Part shown: piece after piece, positions 51,306 through 64,000 of the stretch
Numbering within the stretch: the first letter of the stretch is position 1
Layout: each line of letters starts with the position of its first letter
Assembly: GCA_964007475.1 (NCBI GenBank)
Contig: OZ023274.1
Coordinates: forward strand, 72,055,303-72,119,302
DNA: 64,000 bases
Source: Hybos culiciformis
Taxonomy: Eukaryota; Arthropoda; Insecta; Diptera; Hybotidae
Direction: 5' to 3'
Notes under the pieces: model-generated
What the model saw: only the letters and a program-made list of their open reading frames with translations
Told to the model about the DNA's origin: nothing
Database searches by the model: none
Position numbers and translations under genes: made by a program

Positions 51306-54300
51306 GATCTTTATTAGTTTTGGAGTCAAATCTGATCAACCTCATCAATTAACTGTCAAATTGGATTAGTTTCCAAGAAAGAAAACTCCTAAAATTTATA
51401 ATTTGTTTCATACAGGTTGTTGCAAAACTTCTTGAAATATGTCGACATATTCTTCGAATATCAATAAATATTTGACTACCTAATTAAGAACTCGGCACGG
51501 CACGTACTTAATTCGAAAACTTCAGAAAATGTTAAAAAGACTATTAAAAGCAGTTTTCAACGAATACGCATAATATTGGTTTACTTACTAGATTTTGAAA
51601 ATAAAATTTTCTTTGAAATCTGGATGTGTTAGAATTCAATTTTGACGTATAGCATTCATTATTTATTTGTATACCAAATTTTAGCTTGAAGGCTATTTTT
51701 TACTCTCGAAACAAAAGTGTGTAATCGAAAAACTCATAATTGGTTATCCATAAAATATTCTTCCACATAAGTTTTTGTATATAAAATATAAAATAATAAA
51801 TTATTGAAATAAAAAAAAAATTTATATTATAAATAAAACATTTTTAAGAATATAATGTACGTATATGATACGAAACATTATTACGTAATTTTGTTTAATT
51901 TTAATAGTAGAACCAAATTTACTAAAAATAAAATATAAATTGTCTCGTTTTTGTAAAAAATAAATTATTGTTATATTTATTTATTTGAAAATGAATTAAA
52001 AAAAAATAATAATTTGCCTTTAACTATTTTAAATTTTCAGAGACTATCAGTTTCATAAAATGTTTTCATCAGTTTTGAAATTTCTATCTTATCTGTAACT
52101 TAAATAATTTTAATAATAAAATTTTAAAAACGCCACAATATAAGAAATATTCCTTATCAACATATCTTTTTGAGAAAAGAACTAAATTGAAAAAAATATC
52201 GAAAATAGTAAATTATTTACTAATATTTCATTTAACATCCTATAGATTTCGCTTTAAAGTCATAATATTACAACAGATCACACCCTTGGTATAAATCGTA
52301 TTAAGAGGTTGATAATCGCATGCGCATAACACATTAAACTTCATTTAGGCAAATAAAATAATTAATTATATTTTTTTTAATTCATTATTTCACTGCACTC
52401 CTTCATTAATTACAAAAAATAAAATGAAAAATTCTTTTGTTTTTATACTTATGATTTTTATTTTTCCAACTTAATTCTTGCGGCAAATATATTAAATTAT
52501 TATTTTTTTTATTATAGTTATATCCAATAAAAAATAAATACAAATAATTTAATTGTACAATAAAAGTTATACCGTACAAGCAAAAAATGTACACTGCTTC
52601 TAATTTACAACCTAGACAAACCTAATCTCAAACTAAGTTTTTATGATTTATTTCTAAATAAGTTTATTGTATAAAATACAAATTTTAATTATCAAAAAAC
52701 TAAAATTAATGATTATTGTAATATAATTTATAAATTAAAAATTTTTTTCATGGTTACATTTTAAAAAAAATTTAAAGCTCTTTAAAGTAAATAAATTTAA
52801 GATGTATATTTGGTTACAAATTCACAACATTGCTTCAAATAATTCCTTAACACGTTTAATAAGATCAGTAGCGCAAATTTGTAAAATACGTTTATTAAGT
52901 AGCCAAATTAAATTACAAATATTCCAATTTCAAATGTGTTGTAAGTTGCGTATTCAACATTTGTCTTTTAAACAAAAGAATACTAAATAAATCCCACATC
53001 TACAGTTCTGAAGTAAAGTTTTTCTAGGATAATTACTTTTCAAAATATATGTGTAGAAGATTCATTCATTTTCATTTAATGAAAAAAAAATATTTATTGC
53101 AATATTTCATATCATTTTCTTTAAAAAAAAAATTTTAACCAAGCAATTTTAGTTCTTAGAAATTTGTCAAATATTTACATAATAATCTTAGGACATATTA
53201 TAGAATAATTTACTAAAATACCTAAATGTACGTATTTAAAAAAGTTATTAAGATTGATTACAAAAATTTAGTGAAGTTAATGTTAACACGACAAAAAATA
53301 TAATACTTATATTTGTTTCAACTGATTATGTCCTAAGTAGTACTTATATATTAATTAAACCCAAAAAAAAATCTTGAATTTATTTTAGTCAGTGCTTAAA
53401 TTTCATAAAGTCGAAAAATTACAGACTGAATTGCAAAAAAAATATAAGTAGGTATATAAAAAAATCAATAAAAAAAAATCGAACGCTTCTAGCTATTTTT
53501 TTTTAAATTTGTTAATAAACCATTTGAGTTTGACTCAAATATGAAAATAAAATTTGACTGATATAAGAACTTTCGTAATGCTTACTTACATCTTTCTACA
53601 GAGAAATATTGCACATTAATTTAAATTTAAACTTAAACTAATTTTGTATTCTTAACTATTTAAATTAAATTTATAAATTTAAAGGCATCACACAATATTT
53701 CGTTCAATATTTTTTTTTAAAAAGCCATAAAAATGATCATACAAAATGATTGACACAGAGTTTGAACAAATTTTAATCAAAAATAAATCTTCATGTTTTA
53801 ATAATCTAAAATTCAATATACGTCAATGTTTTTAAAATCTTCAAATTAAATAATATTTACTTAACGGAATTTACGTACGATATATTATTACATTTCACTC
53901 TGACAGTATTATTTTATTATCATTGATTGATACAATGCATTCAAATTGGACGAATTTTTTTTTGATTTTCATTAAAGAATAATGATATTTCAAAATGCCT
54001 ATCAAAAAATACTTAGCTTTGTCAACATTAGCTAGAACATTCTTTAGCCAACATAAAAAATAAATCAAGACCATTTTTATAGCTCTAAGTTTAGATTTAA
54101 AAATCTCAAGACACGAAGTTATCTTTGAATTAATTGTTAGGAAATGATAGTACCATGATTTTCTTTATAAATATTTCAACGTAATTGGATGAAAAAAATA
54201 CTCAAAACGGAAAAAGAAATCAATTGATGATATTATCAGTTCATAATAATTTGAATATAATTTCGCTCCCTGAGAGTAAATTAAGTTTTGATCTTTCCTT

Positions 54301-54321
54301 TGATAATATAACAAGCAAAAT
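51306..54321. other. Convergent 3' interval between stum and EHBP1
   Basis: About 3 kb holding the 3' UTRs of two convergent genes. The plus-strand AATAAA at 51463 is the likely stum polyadenylation signal. A somewhat less AT-rich patch at 52800-52990 has short open frames on both strands (plus 52802-52990; minus 52929-52822, ending ATDLIKRVKELFEAML), but no splice site in a workable place, so I do not call it a gene. Confidence 0.5.
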
Positions 54322-57300
54322 TTATTGAATAATACATTTATCTTTTGAGCTAATATCAACATTTTCCAACTCGCGTTCTATTTCATCATCATCCTCAATT
54401 CTAAAAAAAAAAATTTTTTAAATTATACAAATTACATAGATAAATTGACTTTATTAATTAACATACGCTTTTTCTTGACTGTGTAAATGTTGGACCAATT
54501 GATCACGTTTATTAACAACAACAACTAATTCTTCAAGCAATAATTCTTCACGTTTACGTTGAGACTCTGATTTTCGCCAATCCTCAACTGACAAAGCTGC
54601 TCGAAGTTCTTGGTTCAATAAATCAAATTTTCGTTCCAAATCATTTTCTTGTTCTCTGTAAGAAAAAAAACAATAATGATTATGTAACTACGAATTTAAG
54701 TGTGTTGAGTACAAGGTGTAATAAAACTTACAAAATATTTAATTGCATTTGTCTCCTTAGTAAAGCATTTTTTTTATTTACCAAAGTAAACCATTGAGAT
54801 AATAATTGCTCTTCAGTTTCTTCATCTTCTGAAAATAAGGTAGATATTTTTTATTGAAAATTATATAAATTATTTCTGTGCGAATTAACGAAGCAATGCA
54901 TTACATTTTTTTTTTAATTTTTATTATTTATTAAATTTGTGAATTTATTTTTTGTTACGGCATCTACGTTCTTTGAAAAGTAAGTTTTTGTTACGAAACA
55001 CATGCGCAAGTAATTTATTTATTCTTGGTAGTAATAATGTTTACGCAAGGATAAGTTATTGGTTTGATTTTTACTATTATTATTTTTATCAATATTGAGC
55101 GTTAAAGCTTGCTTAGCCTCTAAGTTAGAGATGAAGACATAAGCATCATTTTATATTAAAAATAATAAGTGATTTCAATTTTAGCCAAGTTCTAAAAATA
55201 ATGTTTTAGTTTTTTAATAGGCTATATTAAATGGAATATTTTTCATGGGCGTTTTTTTAATATTAAAAACGGAAATTTTGTCGTATGACAAAATAAAGTT
55301 CATCACACAAAAATGGTGCATCTATCACTAATCTAAATTCCTAAAAAAAATTTAAAATACATAAAGATTTATTCTCTTATTCTTCTAACTTAAACAAAAA
55401 TCAGTCATTTTATTCTGTTGATTCTTGATTAGTCAAAATTGCGTTATAATATATTTTTTAATTACTTTTTACGTAATGGTAGACAAATATCACAACTAGT
55501 AGAAATAATCAATCACAGTTGAGGAATTTATTCTTTCTTAAAAATCATCCGAAAATTTTATTAAAGTTCCTTCGAAATATTAATTCGATAGTTTAATTAT
55601 TATTTTTTTCAAATGAAATGGTTAAGTTAATCAAAATGAAATTTTTAGAAATAAATTCTACTCTTTGGATGATAACTTTCATATTTAAATAAGAAAAAAA
55701 TTATGTATATTGTTACCTTATAACCTGGAGTAGACTTTTTTCAAAACGCGCAGGTATATAAAAATGCGTTCAATATTTTTGTGCTTACTATAACAACGTT
55801 GTAACTTAAGCGTTTTCAGTAAAATAAAGCAAGCGGTTATTATTATTTTTTTTTTCGATATTTTGGTAATAAAAAAAAATTTATGTATTTCTGATGAAAA
55901 TAATGTAAAGCATAAAAATATGCATTTTTATTTTAAGAATACAAATTATGAAAGGAATACTTAGTAAGCTATTATATTAATTACAAATATTGTATAGAAA
56001 TAAACCAGAATTGATAATCTTGTTAAAGCTTTTCTCGAAAATATAGTACAAAAAAAAAAATCTTTATGGGAAATTAAAATACATAAATTTATTTTTCATT
56101 ACTTGAAATATCATTGCTTTTAAATTGCAAACTTTTGAAGAAAAAAAAAAGAATACAAAAAGAAATTCAAAATCCTTAAAACTTTTTACTGACCGACACC
56201 GCATCTTGATCTCGATCTTGATCTAGATCTTCGTCTATTTACTAAATGTAATTTATTTTTATTATCAGTACCACTACTATTATCCTCAATACCAAAATAT
56301 TTTAAATTATTATCATCAAAATCACAATAAGATGAATCAGAGTCTTCGTCACTATTATCACTATTATTGGTATTATTTGATTTAATTTTAATGCAATTTG
56401 ATGAACCGCCACCACTACGACTACCACTAAGACTTGAGCGTAATAATCTTAGAAAATAATTTGAATAATTATTACTTGTATTTCCGCCATTTCCGCCCAT
56501 AACAGCACGTAATTTTTTCTCCAGACTACTCGCTTTCTCATCAATTGCTTCTTGTTCTCTTTCCAGTGCTTCTAATTCACTTTCAATGTAAGATAATTTA
56601 TCTCTCTAAAAATAAAACAAATAATTGAATTTCATAATTTTTTTTTAACCATCAAATCATTAAAGAAATATTTTATATAATAAGCTCAAACTACTACAAT
56701 GAAATAAATAAAATGAAATAAACCCTGTTCTTCATTAATTAATCTGAATAATCCACAAGAGCTTACGACTTTCATTTTAATTGCTGTTTAAAGTGTTTAA
56801 ACTATTTGTTAGAACGAAATAATTTTATATGTAGGCTACATATTATGAATATACAAAAATGTTTAGGAGAAAATTAAAATTTCAAAAGAAAGCTTAACGA
56901 GAAAAAAGATTTGTTATAAGAAACTTTCCGTAGATCTCCAGTATTTTAAATAATAATATTACTTCCTTAAAAACATACCCTTTTTTCATTTTTTGGTGAA
57001 ATTCTATCCAAAATAGAACTAAATGATTGTAACGGACTATTACCATTATTAAATTTATGACTAGGACTTAATTTTGTACTATCCTCTATTGATAAGATAG
57101 TTGTTTTATTATTTAATTGTTGTGAATCACGAAGTGGTGGTGTAACATTACGCTTAATTGGTGATATCTGTGGTGATGATGATGTTGTAGTTATTTTGGT
57201 TGGACTGTTCTGTGCACCTTTATTATTAAACAGAAAACCTTCATTATGATGAATGGGTGATATTGTGCGTTCTGGTGATAATGTTATACGCTGATTAACA

Positions 57301-60300
57301 GAAGTTTTTATTGGTGATGTTGGACTATCTAAACTATTAGATTTTAAACGAGTTTCAGCTATTAATCGTCTAGCATGTTCTCGTAAACGTTGTTGTCTCT
57401 CCTCCTATTAAAATATTTAAAATTTATATATTTTGCCCATGTTCAAATTTAAATGACCTAACTTAATAAGTTTATTATTCTACAATACTATATGTATACT
57501 TTCAAATTGATAAGCAAACCAAAATATAATATTTTTTAATAATAATATTAATTCGTGCAAGAATATTTGAAATTTTAGCTAAAATTAATGAAATTTGCTT
57601 CACGTACAAATAAGTGGATTTTCGAATTTGATTAACCTCTACTCCAAACATTTGTTTGTTCTTCTTTATTTTAAGGTTCTTCTTAATTAAACCAAAACAT
57701 TTTCAGTGGTGGATAACAAACAATATATGTATATAGCAATTAAAGTACTTATGCAGAAAAAAAATCTTTTTCCTCAAATCGACAAAGAAAAAATTTACAT
57801 ATATTTGGATATTTATTTATATATTCAACTATTTTGTCGATTTTTTTTATATAAATATTTTACAATAATGAAACAAATGCGTTTTTTTTTTATCTAGCTT
57901 ATTTTGAATTCCATTTAGGATGAATTGATATTACTTACGTCCATATCATTTTTACAATTTTCTTGCTGAGTACTTTTTAATTTTTCCATCATTGCCTTTG
58001 CTTTTTCACTCATCTCTCTGTGCCTTGTGATTAATTGCTATATTTACCGTAATATAAAAATTCAGCCAAAAAAATTTTATCAAAACGCATAAAACGAAAA
58101 AAATTTAAATTAAAAATTAAAAGCGTAAAAACAAAATCTATGGAAAGAATAATGAGTTCATGAGTTTTTGATTAATATTCATTTATTTGATTTATAAACT
58201 TAAGTTTTTATTAAAATTTGTCGTCTAGTTTAATATACTTAATGTTGAAACGAATAAATAGCTAATTTAAAAATCGCTGAACAATTTTGGAAATTAAAAA
58301 TTATCAAATAATTTAAAAATACGAAAAATTAATTATAAATATAGTATCTGCATATTATTAATATCAGTGATGAAAAGTTTCAACAATTTTTAATTATGTA
58401 AATAGTAAATAAGATAGGTTTCACTATTCTTATAAATATTATCTTAATTTTTGACTTGAGCCATTATTGTTCCTTTTTTGAGAAATTAATTATAATAATG
58501 TCTTCATTGACGAACAAAAATTAATTTTGCAATATAGATTCTTCAAGCGATACTATATTTTCAAGTGCCCGATTTAGTAAAAATGACCTTCTCTAATAAA
58601 AAATAAATTTTATTATCGAAATCGAAAAGAAAACAAAACAAAATATTTATAAATATACATAAAAAATTTGAAAATTTTAAAAACGAGAAAATTTTGATAA
58701 AATTAAAAATCTACTTCAATTATAATATGAATCTATGAATATAACTATATGCATGAAATGTCAAAATTTCTACGAATTTTAATTAAAAAAAATTTAGGAA
58801 TGAAGTTACTACAAAAGTTTGAAACAATAACACTACAAAGATTATTAATTATTTATACTCTATTTTGAAACAAGTAACGGAAAACTTGAACACGAACTAA
58901 AAATTCATAAAGTTTTTTTTTCAGCTTACATTGGTTTTAGCCGGATCTAATGTTGGCTGAGGTGAAGAAGGATCTTTAACACAATCACCAAATTTATGTT
59001 CATCCTCTTCATCACTACCAAATGGATCAACAAGTTCCCGTCTAGTCATTAGCATTGGTTTTTCTTTAATTTCCATTTGATTATTATTAGCTTGGTTATT
59101 AATTACACCAGAATTGCGTGAATTTTGTTGTTGTAAGGCATTTATATTATTTTTTTCTTTTGTTGGTGATAAAACTTTTACAAGCAGATTCTTCGAACCA
59201 GATAGAATTAAATTTTTTACATCTTTCTTCGATGTAGGAGAATATTGATCACAATTTTCTTCGTTACCATCAATTTTCTGTAAATGTGCTTTTAGATGAG
59301 TTAAATTTAAAACATTTTGAGATGATAAATTATCTGTCTTATAATTTCCAATAACATAACTAGACTCGTCTGAAGTTTGCCCTAAAAAGATAAAATTATT
59401 GTTATTAAAATTGACTACGAACTTTATTTTAAAATTTTTTTTTTTAATAATAAATGTTATGTATCTATTATGAAAATAAATGGATATTTACCTATTTGTT
59501 CTAATTGTAATTGTTTCCCAGTAAAATGTGCTCTTAACTGATGTAAATATGTCATAACAGCTAATTTATCCGGGACGGCTAATAAACTCATATCACGCGG
59601 TTCTATAACTCGAGGTATACCAAGGCTTTCGGCAACATCGAAGGCCATTCGACAATTACCAACAACATCGTGTTGTGTTAATTTTGTCATATCCCTGCAA
59701 AAATTATTAATTTCGAAAATAATTATCTACTCTTTTTCCAATTTCCTTTTTTCCTGCCTTTTTCACTCCTTTTTGAACGAAAACAAAAAAAAAATATTCC
59801 AGCTTCTTGACTTATTCGACATTTTACAAATAAAACAAAGCCTTATTTGCTTTTTGTTGAAAAGGGAGTGACAAAGCCTTATAAAAGGAGTCCAAACTAG
59901 AGAATATATATTTATTCAATATTCAATACATAAATTATTTTATTTTTTCTGGCTAACAAATAGTCATCTGCTAAAAGTTGGTTTATCATTTTGCGGGGAT
60001 TTTTTTTTAACTCCAGAGTTTTACCATTAAAATATTTAAAATATTTAAAAATCTTTGAAATTTTTTTTTAAATAATATAGATTGTTCAACCTTTTCAACA
60101 AAGTTATTTTTTAATTTAATTTGAATACAACGAAACTTACATTAATGTAGGCTCAAAATGATGAATAATAGCGCAGAATGCCATTCCATTCCGCCAACTA
60201 GTTGTTAAGTTTGTAACCTTTATATTTGGGTAATCTTTGGTAACTTCTTTACACCATTCTAATAAATCTTGACCTGGTGTTCTATCCTTTAAACTTATCT

Positions 60301-61695
60301 TATCCACCATAATATTTTTATCATTTAAATTTGTTGTCAAATCATAACTTTTCTTCAAATTTAATGGAATTAGTTCAGAACGTTTAGTATCACGATTTTC
60401 CATTGATTGATCTAGATTTTCTAAATTGTCATTGGAAATAATATTTATTTGAATATTAGATTTATTATCTTTTTCTTCTTCAACAATTATTTCAATTTTT
60501 TCGTCATTTAATTTTTGATCCAAAAGTTCTGTGTTTTCGATAAATTTCTTCGTTTTAATCATATCCGTGGGTGTTTTAATTAATTCGACCTTCGTTACTT
60601 TATCTATTGATGATTTAATCTCTTTAATATTATCATTTTTAACTATTTTATTTTTCATTTCATCCCTGTAAATATTTTCAGTTTTCTTATTAATCATATC
60701 ATTGATATTAGTCAAGCGTTGAGTTTTATTATTGACAATGTCATTATTAATTAATTTTTCTTTATCATTAATTTTTGGTTCTACTTTTTTGAACATATCA
60801 AATGTTTTCCTTTCTATATTTGAATTGGCAATAATACGATCAACATCATCTTTTGATTTTTGATTCACTGGCGTCAACTGTTGCTGGTTCTGATAATTGT
60901 TATCAGCTGTCAAATTAGGAACTTTATTATTCGATAGATGAGTTTCAGGTGAATTACAATTTGGTTTATCTAGTTCCAGTTCAAAATCTAAATGATTGTG
61001 CTCTGCCAACGGTGTTGGATCTTCTGATAAAGATGGCACTTTAGAATGACACAAAATAAATTAATTTACTAGTTATTTATATTAGTTATTTATTAGTATA
61101 TATTCATCAAGAAAAAATTTATTCTCTATATTCTAATTAAGGTTCAAAATTTAAAAAAATATATAATATATTTAATACAAATGTATTTATATTAATGTAT
61201 TAATATAAAATATATTAATATTAATTTTCTTAAAACTTACCGCTCATCGGTGTTGCTAAATCTACTCCACCATTTAAGCTAGATGTTAACTGTTCTAATT
61301 GTTGAGTAAAATCTAATACATGCTCTGATATATCTCCAGAATCTTCTAAATCTGGTATACCTTCGAGATCATCTAATGGGGCTACATCACAATTGTTATT
61401 AACAGACATCATAGATATGACACTTTGCATATCTTCGTCTCTAAAATTAGAAAAAAGGAAATTCAACACAATTACGTTAAACTTATATTTTTTTTATTGA
61501 GTAAAAATCTTACGTTGCTTTCCCTTCTCTTAAAAATACACAACTTATAGTTAGTTCTAAATCTGCTGATGTTATTTTACGAGAAACTGGCTTTAAGCTT
61601 AACGTAAAACTTTGCTGAGTTGATTCAATGCTAGCATATTTTCGCATATTTATGCTGGCTGATGCCAATATTCGCTTTTTACCCAAATGTGATAT
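54322..61695 (-). CDS. EHBP1: EH domain-binding protein 1 (5' end outside the window)
   Basis: Eleven minus-strand exons with matching phases: 61695-61514, 61440-61241, 61038-60141, 59694-59492, 59381-58930, 58037-57939, 57404-56979, 56605-56194, 54828-54732, 54655-54467, 54400-54322 (1078 aa present). The first exon is the end of the NT-C2 domain (SINMRKYAS ... [11 protein letters not shown]). A long Lys/Asn/Glu-rich linker leads to a CH domain split over exons 3 and 4 ([25 protein letters not shown], then [19 protein letters not shown]). The C-terminal bMERB helices span exons 8-10 ([56 protein letters not shown]). The protein ends in CIIQ, a CaaX prenylation motif. Family members link Rab8/Rab10-type GTPases and EHD ATPases to actin in endosomal tubulation and polarised secretion. 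The earlier NT-C2 exons are not visible up to 64000. No NPF tripeptide is found, and the bMERB region has a long insertion. Confidence 0.93.
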
Positions 61696-62124
61696 CTGTA
61701 AATAAAGTATAAGATTTATAATTAAGAAGAAAATTATTTCAGAAACTATGATTAAAAATAAAAAAAATGTCACGTTATGCATTTTTGGAAGACTTTTCAG
61801 AAACTTATACAATAGGTAAATACTTTTTTAGAAAAATATCTTGTATTTCATGTTTGAATATAAAAGTATTTGGAGAAATAGGGAATTTCGAAAGAGAAAA
61901 TTGGAGCTGTATAATCAAATGTAATTTTATTACAAAAATAATTTATTTTTTTAAATTTAATTCTTAAATTACATATCTTAAGCATTATTATGATTGTATT
62001 ATACCTACATGTAAATAAATTTTTTTTAAGAAAAATAATTCTTATTTTGATTTTTTAAATCTAGGCAAAAGTGTTAACTTTATTTTTGTTTTAGACGACA
62101 GATTATATACTTTAACATCTACAT

Positions 62125-62675
62125 CAGCAGTTCCCAAACTTTTTCTCTATTGTACCATCAATATACTTTTCTTGAATATACGTACCACTGTATAGAAATA
62201 ACAGAAATTTTTTTTTATTTACATTGAAAAAAAATATGGAGAAAATACAGTATTATGTTGTACATATTGGTTAATGTGAAGGATGAATTGTTTGTTGTCC
62301 ATTAAATATGTAACATAAGGTTCAATTATAGTTAATTTTAAACGTAAACTGGGTTCAAGGTTTAAACGAAACGTGTTCTGTATTTGTTTTTAATATTTAA
62401 CATTACCGAAAATCCGACTTCACATAAATATGATGAAACAAATGGCATCAAAAATTTCAAAGCTTTATCGGAAATTGCTTCATATTAAAATCGTCGTTGG
62501 AACCAAAAATCACTTAAATTTTGCGGTTTAAATTCAAGTTTTAAATCAACATCACAAGATGAAAGTGCGAATTTTTAGAAAGTTTTATTTAAAAAATCCA
62601 GAAGAAAATATTGTACCACTGGCTTAAGCGTAATGTACCACTAGTGGTACGCGTACCACACTTTGGGAACCGTTG
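62125..62675 (-). mobile_element. hAT-family transposon remnant (Charlie-like ends)
   Basis: A 551-bp element with imperfect terminal inverted repeats (CAGCAGTTCCCAAACTTT at the left; CAACGGTTCCCAAAGTGTG at the right read inwards). It is flanked by perfect 8-bp duplications atctacat (62117-62124 and 62676-62683). Subterminal copies of gtaccact/agtggtac are present at both ends, as in this hAT group. A minus-strand transposase tail lies inside. Its termini and protein differ from those of the element at 44-799, so the two belong to different hAT lineages. Confidence 0.9.
62219..62484 (-). pseudogene. hAT transposase C-terminus, frameshifted
   Basis: Two minus-strand frames read on from each other. 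Residues from 62484 to 62362 give KALKFLMPFVSSYLCEVGFS and IKNKYRTRF before a stop. After a one-frame shift, 62362-62219 gives NLEPSLRLKLTIIEPYVTYL and MDNKQ before a stop. The order PFVxxYLCExGFS ... IKxKYRxR ... LRLxLTxIxP ... KQ is the conserved C-terminus of hAT transposases related to the domesticated ZBED5/FAM200/SCAND3 proteins. The catalytic core is deleted. Confidence 0.82.
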
Positions 62676-64000
62676 ATCTACATGAAGTTTTTCCAACAAA
62701 GGAAATTCAAAAATATATATATATTAATTATTAAAAATTTTAATGTATTAGGCATTATGATTAATGCATTATTTATTAAGTATGTATGTTGTTTCATTAC
62801 TTTAAATTTTAATCTGTAATAAAGAATTAAATAGGCAACAAAAATAAAAATAATTATGTTCTAAAAATAAAAACTGCCACAAAAAAATCGTCGGATTTGT
62901 TGTCTTAAATATTCTTCGTTATATATAATTCGAAATTCATTTTCTTAATTCTAAATTAATTTTCAAAATAAAAATCTAAAAATTCAAAATTTCACACTAA
63001 TATTAATTGAGAAGTTGTGAACGAAAAAAACGTAATCTATGTACTATCAATGAATATTTTAAGTTTGTACAATAAGCTAAAAAAAATTATTTTATTTTCA
63101 TAGTCAACAACATAATCATATTCGTATTGTTAAATTTTAAAAAGAATTTCTAGATATTACTTTGAATATTATTAAATTTATGTAAATAAATTGATAATTC
63201 TATTCAATTGAAATGTTATTATACATTAAAAGTGAAAAAATAAATTTTAAAAATCTAAGTTCAACACAATATGGTAGGTTTCAATACAGAATATAATCTT
63301 ACAATAAAGTTTATTACTAAGCCTTCACAACAATTCCGGATATTTTTAAGACTAAATCCTTTCTCTTTAATCTAAAATCAATAATTTAACATTATTATAA
63401 TATTTTCAAAATAATTTCAATTACTTAATTGTTATATATTTTTAACAATCACAAAAAAAAACTGTATCTCCGCATAATGAAATTCTGAATGCGCATTCAC
63501 ACGTGCTCAGAATAAATTTATTGAATTGCAGAAATTCTAAATGAATAAACTCTAATTGACATATTTGTGTTAATGGTACTACTTATATCTGAACAATAAA
63601 AAATTGAGAAAATTAAGAATAATGTGAATACATAAAAAACATAATATGTACTACCTATACATAATGTCTGTACAAAAACCATATAGACAGTTTTTGTTTT
63701 AAAACAATAAAAGATAATTGTTGCGGTAATATACCATTATATTAAAATTTCTAAATAGTCCTGTGACACAGTTTTCAAACAGCGAAAAAATAATATCGAT
63801 TAACAAAAATTGATATAGAAAGACATAGGTGTACTTATGTATTATAAATATGTATGTTTTACTTTTGGTACTTTTGGTTGGTATTAGTAGTACTATAGAT
63901 AATAATAATACCATACTCATAGTTCAAATTTAGCTTATAGTACATAGAAAGCTATACTATACTCATATATATACAAATAACAATAAAAATGTCATGTCCT

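Larger units (their letters stand above)
61696..64000. other. EHBP1 intron or 5' flank
   Basis: The first visible EHBP1 exon begins at a TTTACAG acceptor at 61696, so at least its 3' part is intron. I searched the minus strand for the missing NT-C2 exons and saw none. Only the hAT remnant at 62125-62675 was recognised. Confidence 0.55.

Noticed and set aside
52802..52990. Less AT-rich patch with ORFs on both strands between stum and EHBP1
   Set aside because: The minus frame (ending ATDLIKRVKELFEAML) looked exon-like, but no acceptor AG exists where needed and neither strand matches a known family.
61767..61967. Plus-strand 66-aa ORF beginning MSRYAFLEDF
   Set aside because: It lies in the EHBP1 intron, has no family resemblance and no supporting splice sites; likely chance.

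Overview
This is an AT-rich (roughly three quarters A+T) nuclear window from an insect or a close arthropod relative. It has spliced genes with GT/AG introns, several transposon remnants and one 200-N assembly gap at 31042-31241. I could join exons by phase and by family resemblance for five protein genes. I cannot fix the order from sequence alone.

Layout. (1) 1-2010: downstream flank with a hAT deletion derivative at 44-799. (2) 2011-14552, minus: a six-exon gene for a GPR180/TMEM145-family seven-transmembrane protein (576 aa). Its 10 kb first intron carries a Harbinger-like MITE, a perfect 41-bp-arm hairpin element and a 1.1 kb repeat built of ~120-bp units. (3) 16639-17997, minus: a three-exon gene for a small secreted or single-pass EGF/NIM-like membrane protein (320 aa). 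(4) 18-33.8 kb: gene-poor, with a decayed LINE at about 25 kb, an inverted-repeat element at 28.8 kb and the assembly gap. (5) 34109-51305, plus: the orthologue of Drosophila stum (stumble, Spec3 family, 1775 aa in eight coding exons). (6) 45939-48217, minus: a complete eight-exon ADHFE1 (hydroxyacid-oxoacid transhydrogenase, 458 aa) nested antisense inside the 10.9 kb stum intron. (7) 54322-61695, minus: eleven exons of EHBP1, from the end of the NT-C2 domain through the CH and bMERB domains to a CaaX terminus; its 5' exons lie outside the window. (8) 61.7-64 kb: EHBP1 intron or flank with a second, unrelated hAT remnant that has an intact 8-bp target duplication.

The genes do not form an obvious pathway. 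They cover a membrane receptor-like protein, an EGF-like surface protein, a mechanosensory membrane protein, a mitochondrial enzyme and a Rab/actin membrane-trafficking adaptor. stum and EHBP1 converge on the 3 kb interval 51.3-54.3 kb. The most notable observations are a candidate alternative first exon for a short Stum isoform at 40270-40376, a 101-residue in-frame insertion splitting the two main helices of the EHBP1 bMERB domain (with a possible alternative donor that would remove it), the apparent lack of NPF motifs in this EHBP1, and two hAT insertions dated by perfect 8-bp target duplications.
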